Below are positions 46,200-58,410 of a stretch of DNA of 64,000 nt, one piece after another. The stretch's first letter is position 1. Every line of letters begins with the position of its first letter. The stretch covers positions 1,922,001 through 1,986,000 of the forward strand of contig LSAX01000011.1 in assembly GCA_001557505.1 (NCBI GenBank), read 5' to 3'. The position numbers and the translations under genes were made by a program. The stretch comes from Reticulascus tulasneorum. Taxonomy: Eukaryota > Ascomycota > Sordariomycetes > Glomerellales > Reticulascaceae. The notes under the pieces are model-generated. The model was not told the origin of the DNA, searched no databases, and saw only the letters and a program-made list of their open reading frames with translations.

Positions 46200-47469
46200 A
46201 TGGTGCCCGAGACCACTCCGTTGCTGAGGCCGCGTCTGGCCGACATTCCGCCCGGTAAGTTGATCCGCCTGCACCCAGGTCCGGCACAGCGACGCCAAGC
46301 CCGCATGAGAGGCATCTCAGCTAACAAACATCCCCTCGCCCAGCGCCATGGTGCAAAGCTCTCCGCTCCCAGCGCGACTCGAGCCGGCGCATCCCCCAAG
46401 CCATAGCCCACCGCGGCTACAAAGCGGCATTCCCCGAGAACACAATGGCCGCCTTCGGGGCCGCGGTCAAAGTCGGCGCACACGCTATCGAGACCGATCT
46501 GCACCTATCCCGCGACGGCATAGTTGTGCTCTCGCATGTACGCACACATGGATAACCCCTCCTCTCGGATCGCAACTGATGGAGCGCAAAATAGGACGGC
46601 ACGCTGAAGCGCTGCTTCGGCGTTGACAAGAAGATCAACGAGTGCGACTGGGCGTACATCAGCACGTTGCGCACGCTGCGCGAACCACCGGAGCCGATGC
46701 CGACGCTGGCGGGCCTGCTGGAATACCTGGCGCTGCCGGAGCATGAGAGACTGTGGCTCTTGCTGGATATCAAGGTTAGCAGATCAATGTACCTACTGCG
46801 CGAGTTTCCTGACATGTGGCCCCCAGATGGACGATCCGGCACCAGAGCTAATGTCCAAGGTCGCGGAGGTGATTAAAGCAGCGCCGGCCTCCGGTTCCAT
46901 ACCCTGGAATCTAAGGATTGTCCTCGGTTGCTGGAACGTAAGCCGCCGACCGCATCTGCGCCGCGCCCCAGAGGTATGCTGACAACCCCCACCAGCAAGT
47001 CTACATAACCCACAGCCGCACCTACCTCCCCACCTTCCCCCTCGCCCACATCGGCATATCAGTCTCGTACGCGCGCAAGTTCCTCCCCCAGCCCAACGTC
47101 GCCTTCAACATGCTCCAGAAAGTCCTCGTCGGCCCCGTCGGCAGGAAGTTCCGCCACGACGTCCGCGCCGCCGACCGCCCGCTCTTCGTCTGGACCGTCA
47201 ACGACGAGGAGTGGATGCGCTGGAGCGTGCGCGAGCAGGTCGACGGCGTCATCACCGACGACCCCAAGCTGTTCCTCGACCTCTGCCGGCGCGCCGAGGA
47301 GGAGGGCATGGATGTGGTGCGCCGCGCGGGCACGCGGAGAACGGCGCTGCTGTATGCCGAGGCCATGTGGCTGCAGCTGATGGTTACGGTTTGTATGCCT
47401 TTCATACTATTGACGGGCTATGGGAGATGGGGGATGAAGGACACGACACAGAAGGCGGTGCATGGGTAA
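46200..47469 (+). CDS. pgc1: Glycerophosphodiester phosphodiesterase-domain phospholipase (Pgc1-like)
   Basis: Five exons, 46200-46254, 46344-46537, 46595-46774, 46827-46937 and 46996-47469, encode 337 residues; introns are 89, 57, 52 and 58 bp. The GDPD catalytic residues are present: HR at 41-42 ([15 protein letters not shown]), E68 and D70 in AIETDLHLS, and H83 in [15 protein letters not shown] follows, then [10 protein letters not shown] and DGVITDDP near the barrel end. The C-terminus has one hydrophobic segment ([17 protein letters not shown]), matching the tail-anchored layout of yeast Pgc1, a phosphatidylglycerol-specific phospholipase C. Other GDPDs act on glycerophosphodiesters, so the substrate is inference. 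The frame extends upstream of 46200 but without an ATG. Confidence 0.92.
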
Positions 47470-47791
47470 AGGCGGGCTGTATGCTACGTGAATGGATAGA
47501 TTTTGGCATATGGCGTCTGGGTAGGGAAATCGAATACGAACTGTAATAATAGGGTATGAATAGGAACGCGGGGGGGACTGCATAGCATGAGCGATACCGT
47601 CATTTTCAGCACTTCCAGTCAGAAACTATATCAAAGGCTATGCTGATCTATCGCTACCTGACATCATCTACAACTCCCACACGGTTGAGTGCGCATCCGC
47701 TTCACTGTCGATCCATTTCTCCACGGTATTGTATCTAATTTGATGGCATACCCCAATGCCAGAATCTCCGTTCCTCTCATGTGCAACACAT
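47470..47791. other. Convergent spacer, pgc1 / rtf1
   Basis: Both genes end here; only 3' UTR-type sequence is seen. Confidence 0.6.
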
Positions 47792-49923
47792 CTAGTCAAT
47801 ATCAACATCAATATCGAGATCCAAGGCCGCAATGATATCGTCATCCATCAGCGGCCGGTGAATAGTAGGCAGCCCCTTCTTCTCAGCATTGTTTGCTGCT
47901 TGAAGTTTGGCAAGGTGCGGCAGCATAGTCTGCTTCTGCGCGCCGAGCTTTGGGGTCCCGTTGGCTGGCGTGCTGGCGCCACTACCATTCGCAGTGCCCT
48001 TCTTGTCGGCAAGAGACTGATTGACGTCATGCACAAACTTCGCTCTGGTTCTTAGTCTTCGCGACAAGTCGAGATCGAGATTGTCGCCTCTCGCCAGGGC
48101 CGCCTCGAGTTTTCTAGATTCAGCTCGCTCCTTAAGTTGCGCCTTGCTAACTGACTCTGCATTCTTTCTTCGTCTCTCTCGGTTGACTTCCGCTAGACGG
48201 TCCTGCTGTGTAGTGTTTGCTGTGGCCGCCTTGACAGGACTGAGCTGGGTCCTGTGAGCAAGCCGATTCGTCAATAGCTCATCGAGCTCTTCCTGCAGTT
48301 TTTCAACGACGTCGGTCCTGCCCCGAGCCTTCGCTTCGTCAATCTCTCGGGCGACTCGCTCCCGCTCCTTGGGATCGAATTTCTTGCGAAGTGCATTCTT
48401 TCGTGCGATTCGCGCATCAATCTCATCACTAGTGAGATGATGGCGAGTGAACTTGTTGATGTCGTCAATCTTGTTGACGAGGACGGCTGTTTTGGGAAGT
48501 GTCAAACTCTCAACCTCGAGGGTCGTCTTGTACCGGCTATACTCTCGCTGGTTCGGTTAGTCATGTGAGATTTCCGCTCGAGATGCCAGGAGACAAACCT
48601 CGGTTAAGGGTCGATCGGAGCAGAATATGAAAGGAAAATCCTTGATGGCCTTGCCATGAGCAGCTGTGACATATGCATCCGTAACAAAGCCGCCACTTGG
48701 TCCAGTCATGGCATATGGTCGCCCCTTGCCGAAGCCTGGATATCACGGTTAGCTCCAGCTAAAAGTGATGGATGAAAGTGAGCCTGCCTTTGATGAGAGC
48801 CATGCGGTAGCAGTCCTCGCCACTTTCTTGTCCCAAGAAGATGCGAACGTAGCAACCTGTGAGAGTTTCCTCAAATCTGGGATTGAAGCAGAATTCTGCG
48901 AAATGGCTCTTCCCCACTCTGATCCGCTCGAAGTCTCGCATCTCAGGTGGTGGAAGCTCCCGGGCATGTATTTCCTTCTCGGGGGTTCGTGAATGGCGCT
49001 TGTCCCGAGTCCAGTCATCATCGCTGTCGCCAGACCCATAGTCTCGGGAATCCTTATTTGGAGATCGCTGGTCCTTATTGCGTTCACGGTCCTCCTCTCG
49101 GCGACGAGCACGATCGTTCTTCTCAGCTCGAGCGCGACGCAAAGTATCTATTCCAGAACTGGTCTCTCCGACCTTGGTGCCATCGAGTCTGGTTCGCTGG
49201 CGAGAGGTTTTGCGCTGACCTTCATCAAGATCAGCGGCGTCAGCGGTCCGCTTCTTCAGCTTCTGCTTCTTCTCCTCATTCTCTTGCTTCGTGACGAGCA
49301 GTCGAAGCATACGATTCTGTCGTTGCTTTTCAATTTCCGCTTGTCGATCTGCCAAAAGAGATTCTCGCTCGACTTCCCGCATAGACATCACCTTCTCTTT
49401 TTCTGCCAAACTCACAAACATGCCGTCGATGGGGTACTTGTGTTCCTCGTCTTCGTCGTGGCCCGGTCTGTTGGGCTCGGCCTCCGAGTCGCTTTCTTCC
49501 ATCGGAGCGGATTCGAGGGATATCGGGCTAGCTGGTGTGGATGATCTGTGTATGTGTGATTTGTTAGGACGCGGAATAATATATTGCGAATTTGACAGTA
49601 TGAATGTGAGTTGATTGGTAGCTGGGTAAGCAAAAGAGAGTTGAAGCAACACGTAGTGACGCGATCGTGTAGTTCACTCGCAATGGGCATCATGCAGGCG
49701 AATTCACTTACGCTTCACCTTCCTCCTCAGAATCGTCTTGCCTCGCACGCTTTTTTGCCTTTTTCGCAGGTGTTTTTTTCGGTGCCGCCTTTCCACTCTC
49801 CTTTTTCTTCGTCGGGGGAGGGGACATTGATTCCGCTCTACTTTCGTTTTCCGACATCACTTCCTCCTCGTCCGAAGACTCACCACCCGCCAGGGCCAAA
49901 AGTTCATCATCTGTGTCCACCAT
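47792..49923 (-). CDS. rtf1: RNA polymerase-associated protein Rtf1 (Paf1 complex, Plus3 domain)
   Basis: Four exons on the minus strand, 49712-49923, 48788-49545, 48599-48735 and 47792-48547, encode 620 residues. Introns are 166, 52 and 51 bp. Intron 2 is GC-AG: the donor is AAAG/GCAGGC and the branch GCTAAC, and no GT donor restores the frame. The N-terminus is acidic then Lys-rich (MVDTDDELLALAGG; KKTPAKKAKKRARQ), followed by a long charged helical region. The Plus3 domain (about 250-390) includes MRDFERIRVGKSHFAEF, GCYVRIFLGQESGEDCYRMA and KTTLEVESLTLPKTAVLVN. In yeast, Rtf1 couples the Paf1 complex to elongating Pol II and drives H2B ubiquitylation. The Lys/Arg-rich C-terminus ends in an acidic LDLDIDVDID tail. 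Confidence 0.94.
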
Positions 49924-50464
49924 GGCTTCTAGCAGGTACGCGACCTTGGGGACGGGATTCGATAGGCACTCCGCGCAGGCACGGATGTCGAGGAACTCGC
50001 TGGGAATAATACAAAAGAGATCGGTGGAGCCGGATGGATGCTGACCGCAGGAGAATTGAAGAACCTGGAGGTAAATGCTAATGGGTTAAAAAGTACAAGA
50101 TTAAGCTTGGGAGTTGTTGGAGGAATGGTCAATGGAGATGGGATGGCGTCGTCAGATGCGAACAAAGTTCTTGAACTCTGGCTCCTTTAAACAGCCTTTC
50201 ACCAAAACGCTGTCGACACGCGCGTCTTTCATTGGCTGCGATCATGTCACTGCGCCGCGACAGGGATGCAGGCTCGGAAACACGGCCTTCTTTAATCCGA
50301 TGGATCCCTGACGGTAGCCAATCATCAGCTTCAGTGGCTTCGGCAGCTGTCGGGATTCTTCAATCATTCGATGTCATTGATATTTGAGGCTTTCTTCATG
50401 CAATTGAGTGACCGGTATTAGTTGTTTCTCTGCAAAACTAATATGCTTTCCTTCCCCTGCTACT
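49924..50464. other. Divergent promoter region, rtf1 / coq7
   Basis: Head-to-head spacer of 541 bp. It contains a short upstream frame for coq7 (ATG at 50443, stop at 50478) that overlaps the coq7 start. Confidence 0.6.
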
Positions 50465-51273
50465 ATGTCTGCGACTAGATGTCTTCTCCCGCCCCGAAGG
50501 GCCTTGTCTAAAGCACACACCTGCTATTTTGACGTGCCAGCTGTATCTCCGTCGCACATTAGACCGAGGCATCTTTCTACGACTCCCGAATCTCGAGCAG
50601 AGCTCGCCAGCGCCAAAACAGCAGGCCAATCTACTCCTAAGCTGAAGCCTCTTACACAAAAGCAGCGCGACTTTCTATCCTCTGCTGTAGCTCACCCCGT
50701 CCTCCCAATCCATCCCTTTCTGGAACTAACACCTCCCAGCTCCGGGTCAATCAAGCTGGCGAGCTTGCAGCCACTCGAATCTACACAGCGCAAACGCCTC
50801 CCATCGTCTCACGACATCCGCACCTGCGACCGCTGATGGCACACATGTACGACCAAGAAGCCGGCCACCTCACCACATTCAACTCGTTAATTGCGAAGCA
50901 CCGCGTGCGTCCGACCGCTCTATACCCCCTATGGCAAGTCCTCTCCACAGGGTTAGGGTGGGGCACGGCGGTCCTGGGTAGAGAGGCAGCGATGGCATGC
51001 ACGGAAGCAGTCGAGACAGAGATAGGGAGTCACTACAACAGCCAAATACGGACGTTACTGGAGATGATCACCGAATGGGAGGCAGATGGTTACGAAGTAG
51101 GAGTTGAGCTCCGAGATCTAATACAGACGCTGCGACGAATACGAGACGAGGAGCTTGAACATCTAGATCATGCCGTCGAAAACGACGCCAAGGATGCTAA
51201 GCCATATTGGCTGCTCACGGGAGTCATCCAGGCGGGATGCAGGGGCGCCATCTGGGTGAGTGAAAGAGTGTAG
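50465..51273 (+). CDS. coq7: 5-demethoxyubiquinone hydroxylase COQ7
   Basis: Two exons, 50465-50686 and 50740-51273, encode 251 residues; the 53-bp intron has a GTAGCT donor and ACTAAC branch site. The N-terminal 40-odd residues are Arg/Ser-rich with no acidic residue except one Asp (MSATRCLLPPRRALSK ... RHLSTTPES), a mitochondrial presequence. The di-iron ligands are visible: E82 in VNQAGELAA, E114 and H117 in YDQEAGHL, E166 in TEAVETEIGSHY, and an EExxH set at 211-215 in RDEELEHLDH. COQ7 inserts the penultimate ring hydroxyl in ubiquinone synthesis at the inner membrane. The frame is open upstream but without ATG, so 50465 is the natural start. An upstream ATG in another frame overlaps it. 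Confidence 0.95.
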
Positions 51274-51512
51274 TATATAAAGCTTATAGTGTATAAGAGT
51301 ACAATACAATTGACAACTTGTTTGAAACCCATTAAAAGTAAAGGAGGACAAAGAGCGAATGAAGAAGAGGGTAGACCCGCTGTTTTGATGTTATGGGCCC
51401 TTTCTACCCCTTTTGGTAATGCGAACCGGTCAACGCCATGCGATGCGAGAGGACATTCTACATTCTAACCATACAACGCAACTTTGAGCCCTGACGCCAG
51501 CAGGGATAATGC

Positions 51513-54500
51513 CTAGGTACTGCGCGCATGGTTAGCATAAGTTTAGCATGAGGCCGGTGAAGAGACTTACTAAATCTGCAGGGGCGCAACTCCATCCACC
51601 TGGTACCCCCAGTTCCCGTTGAGTTCCTCAGTAAGGAGCCAGTCATAGGGGAACTGCACAAGCTGTCCTTGCAGCATGCTAACCAACTCCTCTGCATCAG
51701 CTCGTGGAAGTACGTCCTCCAGGGGAAGCCCGCGCCGACTGCCCTTAGTTGTGGCGCGACGGCGGCGCCGGACTGAGCCCTGAGTGTGCGGTGCTGGAAC
51801 GCTGGTCTCTCTTGTCCGAGGCTTCTCTAGGGGCGAGAATGTGGTACGACGATCACGGCTCTTGTCTCTCTGTGGTTCCAGAAACTTCTTATCAGATCCA
51901 TCGAACTGAGGGAATGGGACATCGCCAGCTGGGAGAATAGGAGACGGCACATCATGCGAACCCCGAGAAGCGGCCTTTTCAAGATCTATGCCGAGATTTG
52001 GGGGAGCTCTTCCGTTCGAGTCATCGCCCTCGGGTTTTATATCGTGCTTCTCATCCATTTCGACGTTCTTCTCTCCAGGAACCACAATCTTGGGGTTATG
52101 CACCTGATGTTCCGACTTGCCAAAGGGCATCTTTTCCACGAACTTCTCGGTGGCAGCTTTGGCCATGGCGCCTGGTCCCGGAACGCCGATCCCGGCTCCA
52201 GCAGCTGCCGACGCAGGTTGTTGATTGGCACTAGGGTTGATCTCCGGCTCTTCACTCTTCTTCTTTCCTTCCATACTCTCTCTGAAGCGTTCGCCGTAGG
52301 CTATGTACTCACGGTATTCGGTCCAAGTGGCGACCTCAGAGTCCGGCATACATCTAAAGACTCTGCGAAATAGCTTGGTATTATTCTCGGCCACACGGTT
52401 CCAGACGTCGTCAAAGAAGGATGGATTGATTGGGTCACGCATACAGTCTTTGTCAATATGCGCTGCCTTGATATCGGCAGCCAGTGGATGCAGAGGTCCA
52501 TTTGTGAGTCTTCCACTCTCATCCAAGTGTATTGGCGGCCCACCAATGTCCGTATCATCCAATGCAGGCAGCGTCGGAAGTTGCGCAGTGCGCGGGAGTC
52601 CTAACTGGTCGGTGGTTCGGCGGTTAAGAGGTGGCATTGGTGGTAGACTGTCATTGTCGATGCAGTGGTCGTCATCAGCCACTGCGTCCATCGAATGAAG
52701 TCGTTCATGGGGTTGCTTTGGCGATTCGAGAGTGCCTTTACCCTCAGATATGATGTTGTGTACGAGAACTTCTCGCCCATTAATAATAACGGAGTCTCTT
52801 CCTTCATCCAGACCAAGCTGCTCAGCTGCTTTCCAATTGTCTCCACCGAAACCAGCGACTTCCAGGTCGTGTGATTTGTTGCCGACTACTCTAGGGTCTT
52901 CTGGCTCCTTCCCCTTGGAGGATGAAGATGACGAGCTTGATGAGCCCGAGGACGCCCTTTCTGCTACTTCTGGGTCATGCTCACCAGTAAGATCGTGATT
53001 GTAACTTGTAGTTTGTGCCAATGCTGGAGGCTGGCCAGTCTTTCTAGACCGATGCCGACTTGAACTTGGTACGACTGGCGCATCAGAGTCATCTTCGTAT
53101 ATTTGGCTCATCTCTGCCTCAAAGTCTGGTTGTCGATCCATGTCACCCTGTCGTTCTTCTTCTAGGATCTCATCTACGTCCAACCCAAGGTGCTCACGCA
53201 TGAGTCGAAGTCGCAGAGTATGGGCGAACCGACCAACTCGGTATGGTTTGCCAGCCATGGTCGACCAAATCATGTCTGTATCACGGACAATAGCAGCAGT
53301 TTCCGAGTCCCTGTTGCCGAGCAAAGACCGTTCATTAATGTTGGCAGAACCAATGAGCGCCACGCGATCATCTACGATGATGCATTTTGCGTGGATGTAG
53401 AGCTGCTCAGTCACCAGCACCCCGTTACCAATCTTGCCCCACTGCCGAAGAGAGTAGAACTGAATGTAATCTTCCGGCTCAATACCAACGGCTCGAAGAC
53501 GTCCAAAGATTGAACTCTCACCGCGGCAAATACTGCGATACTGACATTGAAGAATTAGGCGGATGCTTGTACCCTCCTGCTCGTCTACCGTGTTTTGGAA
53601 ACCAGGCATCAGAGGAAGGACGATGCAGCATCTCCAATCCTCGTCGTTCTCGTGAGCTCGTATGATTCGCTCAACCAGAGCATCTCCGATGCGGTTGACG
53701 ATCTTAGTATTGAAAGCCTCAGTGCTGGTAATGAAGAACTGATTCTCCATATAAACAAAGTGGTCTGAGTCTTCGATCATTCTGATATAGGCATTCTGAA
53801 TACTGTGTTCGGTGTCTTCAATCCCAAGGGACCACGTAGCAGCGGATCGCAAGATTTGCACCTCGCAAGTGCCAGTCAGTCCTAGCCCCTTTAGCTCATC
53901 CATATTGACATCCGGTGGAGGAAGCAAGAATGGAAGTGGTCGAGTCGACTTTCTGCCTCTCCGAATGTAATTCCACCGCTGAACAAAGTGTCGAGTAAGA
54001 TCTCTTGCCGGTTGCCCAACTACTTGCATGGAAATATCATGCCACGGCATCCGGGGAACCTTGCTCCTGTCATACATCTCCTCGTAAGGCTCGTTCAGTT
54101 TGAAGAAGTCTTGTACTCGTGGATTCGAGTAGTCTTTACCCGGAAATAGCTGACAATGCTGAGAGTCCTTGGGATGCTCGCTAGGCTCGAAGCCCGTTGG
54201 CTTGTCATCAGATAGAGGGTGTTGTGGGGAGTCCCAACGACCAAAACAGAGATCTAACCCGCCGACAAAGGCAACATCATGATCCACAACGCATAATTTC
54301 TCGTGGTGCGCAAAGAAAAACTGGTTCTTCTTGAACTGGTTTGGCGATCTCTGGACGAAAATGTTGGGGTGAAGGTTCAATAAGGAGTATTTCGTGTATT
54401 CCGAGTCGATGGGAATCGCCGCTTCCACATTCCTGTAAACAATAACGAAGATTTTTACACCCTCTCGTGCCTTCCGCTGAAGAAGACGATCTAGCCGCCA

Positions 54501-57086
54501 TTTTTGGCTGATTGCAGCAGGGCGACGCATATATAGCTCTGGGCTCAGCCACCAGTCGTGGATGTAGATAACGTCTCGGGCCATGCTGATGGCACGAGAA
54601 ACATTCCACATGTAGTCCCGACCATCAACGAGCCATTGGGCGAACACGCCGGTCCTGACGGGGGCGAAACTGTCAAACCTGTTCTTTTGATGCCACTTTG
54701 TCTGCCTGAGCATTTCTGTTATCGAGTCTTCGAATTGGCGCATTACGGACTGATTTCTTGAGAACAGTTTCACCTTCCGCTCGGCGGTATGCAAGGTCAG
54801 TGTGTGGTGCTTCTCTGCAGCCGGATCTAAAGTCAGGTCGATCTCTTCGTTGTCCAATTTAGACCCAATCTGCATAAGCGTGCTTCTCTTGGAAACGATG
54901 CGAAACTTGGGGTCCACTAGATAAACGTCGTAAACGTTCATTTTTTCGGGTGACTCGACGCAGACAATATAACTTGATCGAACCAAAAACCACTTGCGAC
55001 TATGCCGGGCAATGACCTTCTTTGGAGTCAAGACCCGGCGAAAGTCCAAGCCTTTGGATGACTGGATATGGAGGTAGCATTCTTTTCCATGATAGCTACC
55101 CTCAGCTGCCAAGCGGACACCAAGAGCTGATAGTTCCAAGAATTTGCAGAGCCGGTTGCTATCCGCTCGAAACATCAACCAACGGATCATTTCTTGTATG
55201 TACTTCTCTAGAACCCGTCGTTGTCTGTCAACGTATCTCCGCCGTGTCGTCATCAGCTCGGCTTGATCCTCAAGAATGGAGGCATCTCCTGGGTCTGTTA
55301 GGCCAGTGGACTTTCGTCGCATACCTAGCATCCCCAAACGAGACTTCTTTCTCCCAGGACGGATGCGGCCATCTAGTTCGCTCGCGGTTCCATCTGCAGT
55401 ACCTTCCCCAGCTGTGCCCTCGGCTGCAGTGTCTTCGCCTCTGATGCTAGCCAAGTCGTCGTCATCACTGTCGCCCTTCTTGCGAGCGCCGCGCAGATAT
55501 GGGAAGGCCGCATATGGGAATTTGGGTTGTTTGGGTCGCATCCCAAGATCAGCACGGCCATGCAGGTATCGTTCGTTGCTCATAGCCAACTTGTACCGGA
55601 TATGCAGATTGTATATATCCCTGACCGTGCGTATGATTGTCCATTTCATTCTACTTGGCCCACTACCATACTCCAGATCCATCGTGAATATCCAATGTCT
55701 CTCGCTGTCGTCGTCTGGCGCGGGGATGCTGTCGCTGATTCGTAGCCGGACTTGTTCTAGGAGGACGGGGATCCTCTTGTTGCCGTGCTCGTCCCGCTGT
55801 AGCATGCTAGCCAGCATGAGGACGGCGGGAGCACCAGCCTGCAGCTCAGCCAATAGCTCAGCAGACTTGAGGTAGCCGAAGCGCTCATCTTTCTTTTGCC
55901 TCAGCAGCTTAAGTGTGCTTTTGACTTGCTTCCATTTCTGAGCACCAAAGGTGGAAGCTCTTTCTCCACTGAAGAAGGGACGTTTGGGGGTCATGGCATC
56001 TCCGTCTGATACGCCACCACCGCCAAAAACAGTAATGCGACGAACGTGGCCTGCTCGTTTCCCGATGGGACTCTCGGCATCCTCGTTCTCATTCCGAATC
56101 GACCTGCTAGGACCAGACACCCATGAACTTCCCCGCATCCAGGCCGGGGTCATTGCAAACTGGTCTCGGCCTTCGCCTTCGGATAGGCCATGTTGATGAT
56201 CCGGTGGATCTGGCATGCTTAATCGCCTTCGCAAGCCTACCCGGCCGTAGTCGAGAGGGAGTTCGGTGTTTGCTGGGAATCTCTGATTCGGGGTTGCAGG
56301 AGTCGATGCGTTATCTTGCCTCCTTGAACGGCGCATGCGTCTCCTCTTCTTTTTGGGCTTAGCAGCGCCTTCAACAAGCGCTTCGTCTGCGGTCTCCTCC
56401 GCATCTGCGTCCGCGTCACTATCCTCCTCTTCGTTTAGGGTGCGTGGTAGTCGTGAGCCGGATCGCAAGGTAGTAGGCGAGTCGGTCGTGGACTGGGTTC
56501 CATTTTCGCCCGGTCCGCTCACACTAGGAGTTTTGGGAGGTTGCAATACACCACCAGTAGCAGCCAATTGCTTCAACTTGTACATGAATGCTGATCCAAG
56601 GGACTTGCCCGTTCCATTTGGATCATCATAGGACGCGTTCCGTGAATGGCCTGCTGCAGGATCCACAACGACGTCTGCTCGAGCAAATTGAACACTGCGG
56701 CGACCACCAGGCGAAAGAGGATCTGGTGTGTTACTTCCGCTGTTTTTCGCAAAGCCCAAACCGTCAGAATCCGTTCTCGTGTGTCCTTCAGATGAGATTA
56801 AAGGAGCAGGAACAGGCTTTCTCTGCAGGCTTGGACTTGTCCCTGGGACCGGCGACTGGTCCGTGTGTGGTAGACCGCCATTGAGATAGTCTCTGGCTTC
56901 CGTCGTAGACCCAATATCATTAGATGCCGGCAACTTTGAGGAGAGTGCTTCGCTCAGGACATGATCGACTTGGCTCGACGGGACAAAGGTGGTGGCAAGG
57001 TCGGGGGCGCTCGCCGTCGCAGGCGACATGGCCCGCGGGCTCCGGGTTCTGGGCGAGATGGAATCATCCCGAGGAGGTTCGGTCAT
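51513..57086 (-). CDS. spo14: Phospholipase D with PX and PH domains (Spo14/PLD1 type)
   Basis: Two exons on the minus strand, 51571-57086 and 51513-51519, encode 1840 residues. The 51-bp intron (GTAAGT donor, GCTAAC branch) leaves a 7-nt last exon that changes the end from LQI to LQIYT. The N-terminus (1-400) is disordered with Arg/Lys patches. A PX-like region (about 440-600) includes WTIIRTVRDIYNLHIRYK, and a PH-like region follows (about 690-800). HKD1 is HHEKLCVVDHD (near 927) and HKD2 is HAKCIIVDD (near 1231), followed by GSANINERS. The enzyme hydrolyses phosphatidylcholine to phosphatidic acid, is PIP2-dependent in yeast, and acts in sporulation and secretion. The tail (1400-1750) is disordered. 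The frame continues to 57311, but MTEPPRDDS at 57086 is the more natural start. Confidence 0.94.
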
Positions 57087-58410
57087 AGTGGAAGGACGGA
57101 GGAGGTCGGGATTGAATGGAGAGGTTGTCGGCTTCGTGCGGGAACTATGATGGGTTCGCAGACGGTCGCAGATCCTGCCAATCTGGTAGGTAAGATGTAG
57201 GATTCGTCGGATTACTTCGTAGCATGCTGTGGGAGATGGGAGCAGAAGTGAATGCAACGGAGGACCAAGTGGTGCAGGGCGGAAGCTGTCGAGTCCAAGC
57301 AAGTTTCGCAATCTGGAAATCGAGAGACCGCCGAGCTACTTCTGGCTCTCGCAGCAAGAGGAGAGTAGAAGTTAGCAGTCGCGGGCGGCCCTCCACTTGT
57401 GAAACTGTACACAAGCAGCGACGGGGACTACGTGCCTAGGTTGCGCCGAGAACGGGTACCGTCGATTCTGGTAGTGATGGTGTTGTGAAGGAAGGCATAT
57501 GCAAAGGAGGTACTGTAGGGGTGGAATAATTGTTGGACAGAGACGGGAGCTGGGAGTAGCAGTTTGGGCCTAGTTCCACTTCAAATTCAATGACATTGAC
57601 AAGCCCGGGCCATCGAGAGTTCGGGTGGTTCCAGCTGATTGCCTTTTGTTTCCGAGCCAATAGGATATTGATATGGAGGGAATTTAGCGGCTTGAACTCC
57701 CCCCAATGATGTCAGCCCGAGAGCGCCTTGTTTCAAGGAGTCAGTGCATTCCCCCAGTGTTCGTTTGGTGCTTATTTACAGATTATTAGCGGACTCCATG
57801 CTCCAACAACAAGCCTAGGTATTGAACCTAGTAGTAATTAAGTTACCAGTAATTAATAGCAGTAGCCTCGCCTGTATCTTGGACTGCCGCTATTGTAGGC
57901 TCCATTACACAGGCTATTATACCCCCCACTCAGTTCGCTGAACCGAATTCCCATCAGCTCCACAGCTAATTTCGTAAACACCACCCCACGTTGTAGCTGT
58001 CTACAGGGGACATTCCAGTCCATTCATAATGTCTCGATCAATGTCTTTCGGTTCCTCTATCTTTAGAGATATTGACTATGGTATTATGAAGAGCGTAGAT
58101 TGGGTATCCAACCAACAACAGTTACGGCATGCCTCTGAGCTTACTTCCTTTCAAGCGCCTCTGTAGATTCGACTTTGGCAAGAGGTTGTCCTCCGTATTC
58201 GTGTGTTAGTAGTAGGCGCACACTAACAATAAAGTTGTAAACTTAAAGGGCTGTTCTTGTTCCAGGGGAAGACGCGTCTCGCACAGAAAAGGGGGGGTTA
58301 GCTTATCGATAAGCGGAAGCGCGTCAAGCATCACCACCGACCCTACTTATTTTCTGTCGAATCTGTTGTCGCATGCAAAATAACCACCAAGCCACTTACT
58401 GCTGTACATA
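57087..58410. other. Divergent promoter region, phospholipase D / gamma-tubulin
   Basis: Shared upstream region of the two genes. The plus strand at 57087-57500 is purine-rich, so the minus strand is a CT-rich leader for phospholipase D. No supported gene; the region around 57830-57880 is AT-rich. Confidence 0.6.

Noticed and set aside
57087..57311. 75-residue N-terminal extension of phospholipase D
   Set aside because: Lies in CT-rich leader sequence and precedes a natural MTEPPRDDS start; cannot be fully excluded without 5' transcript data.
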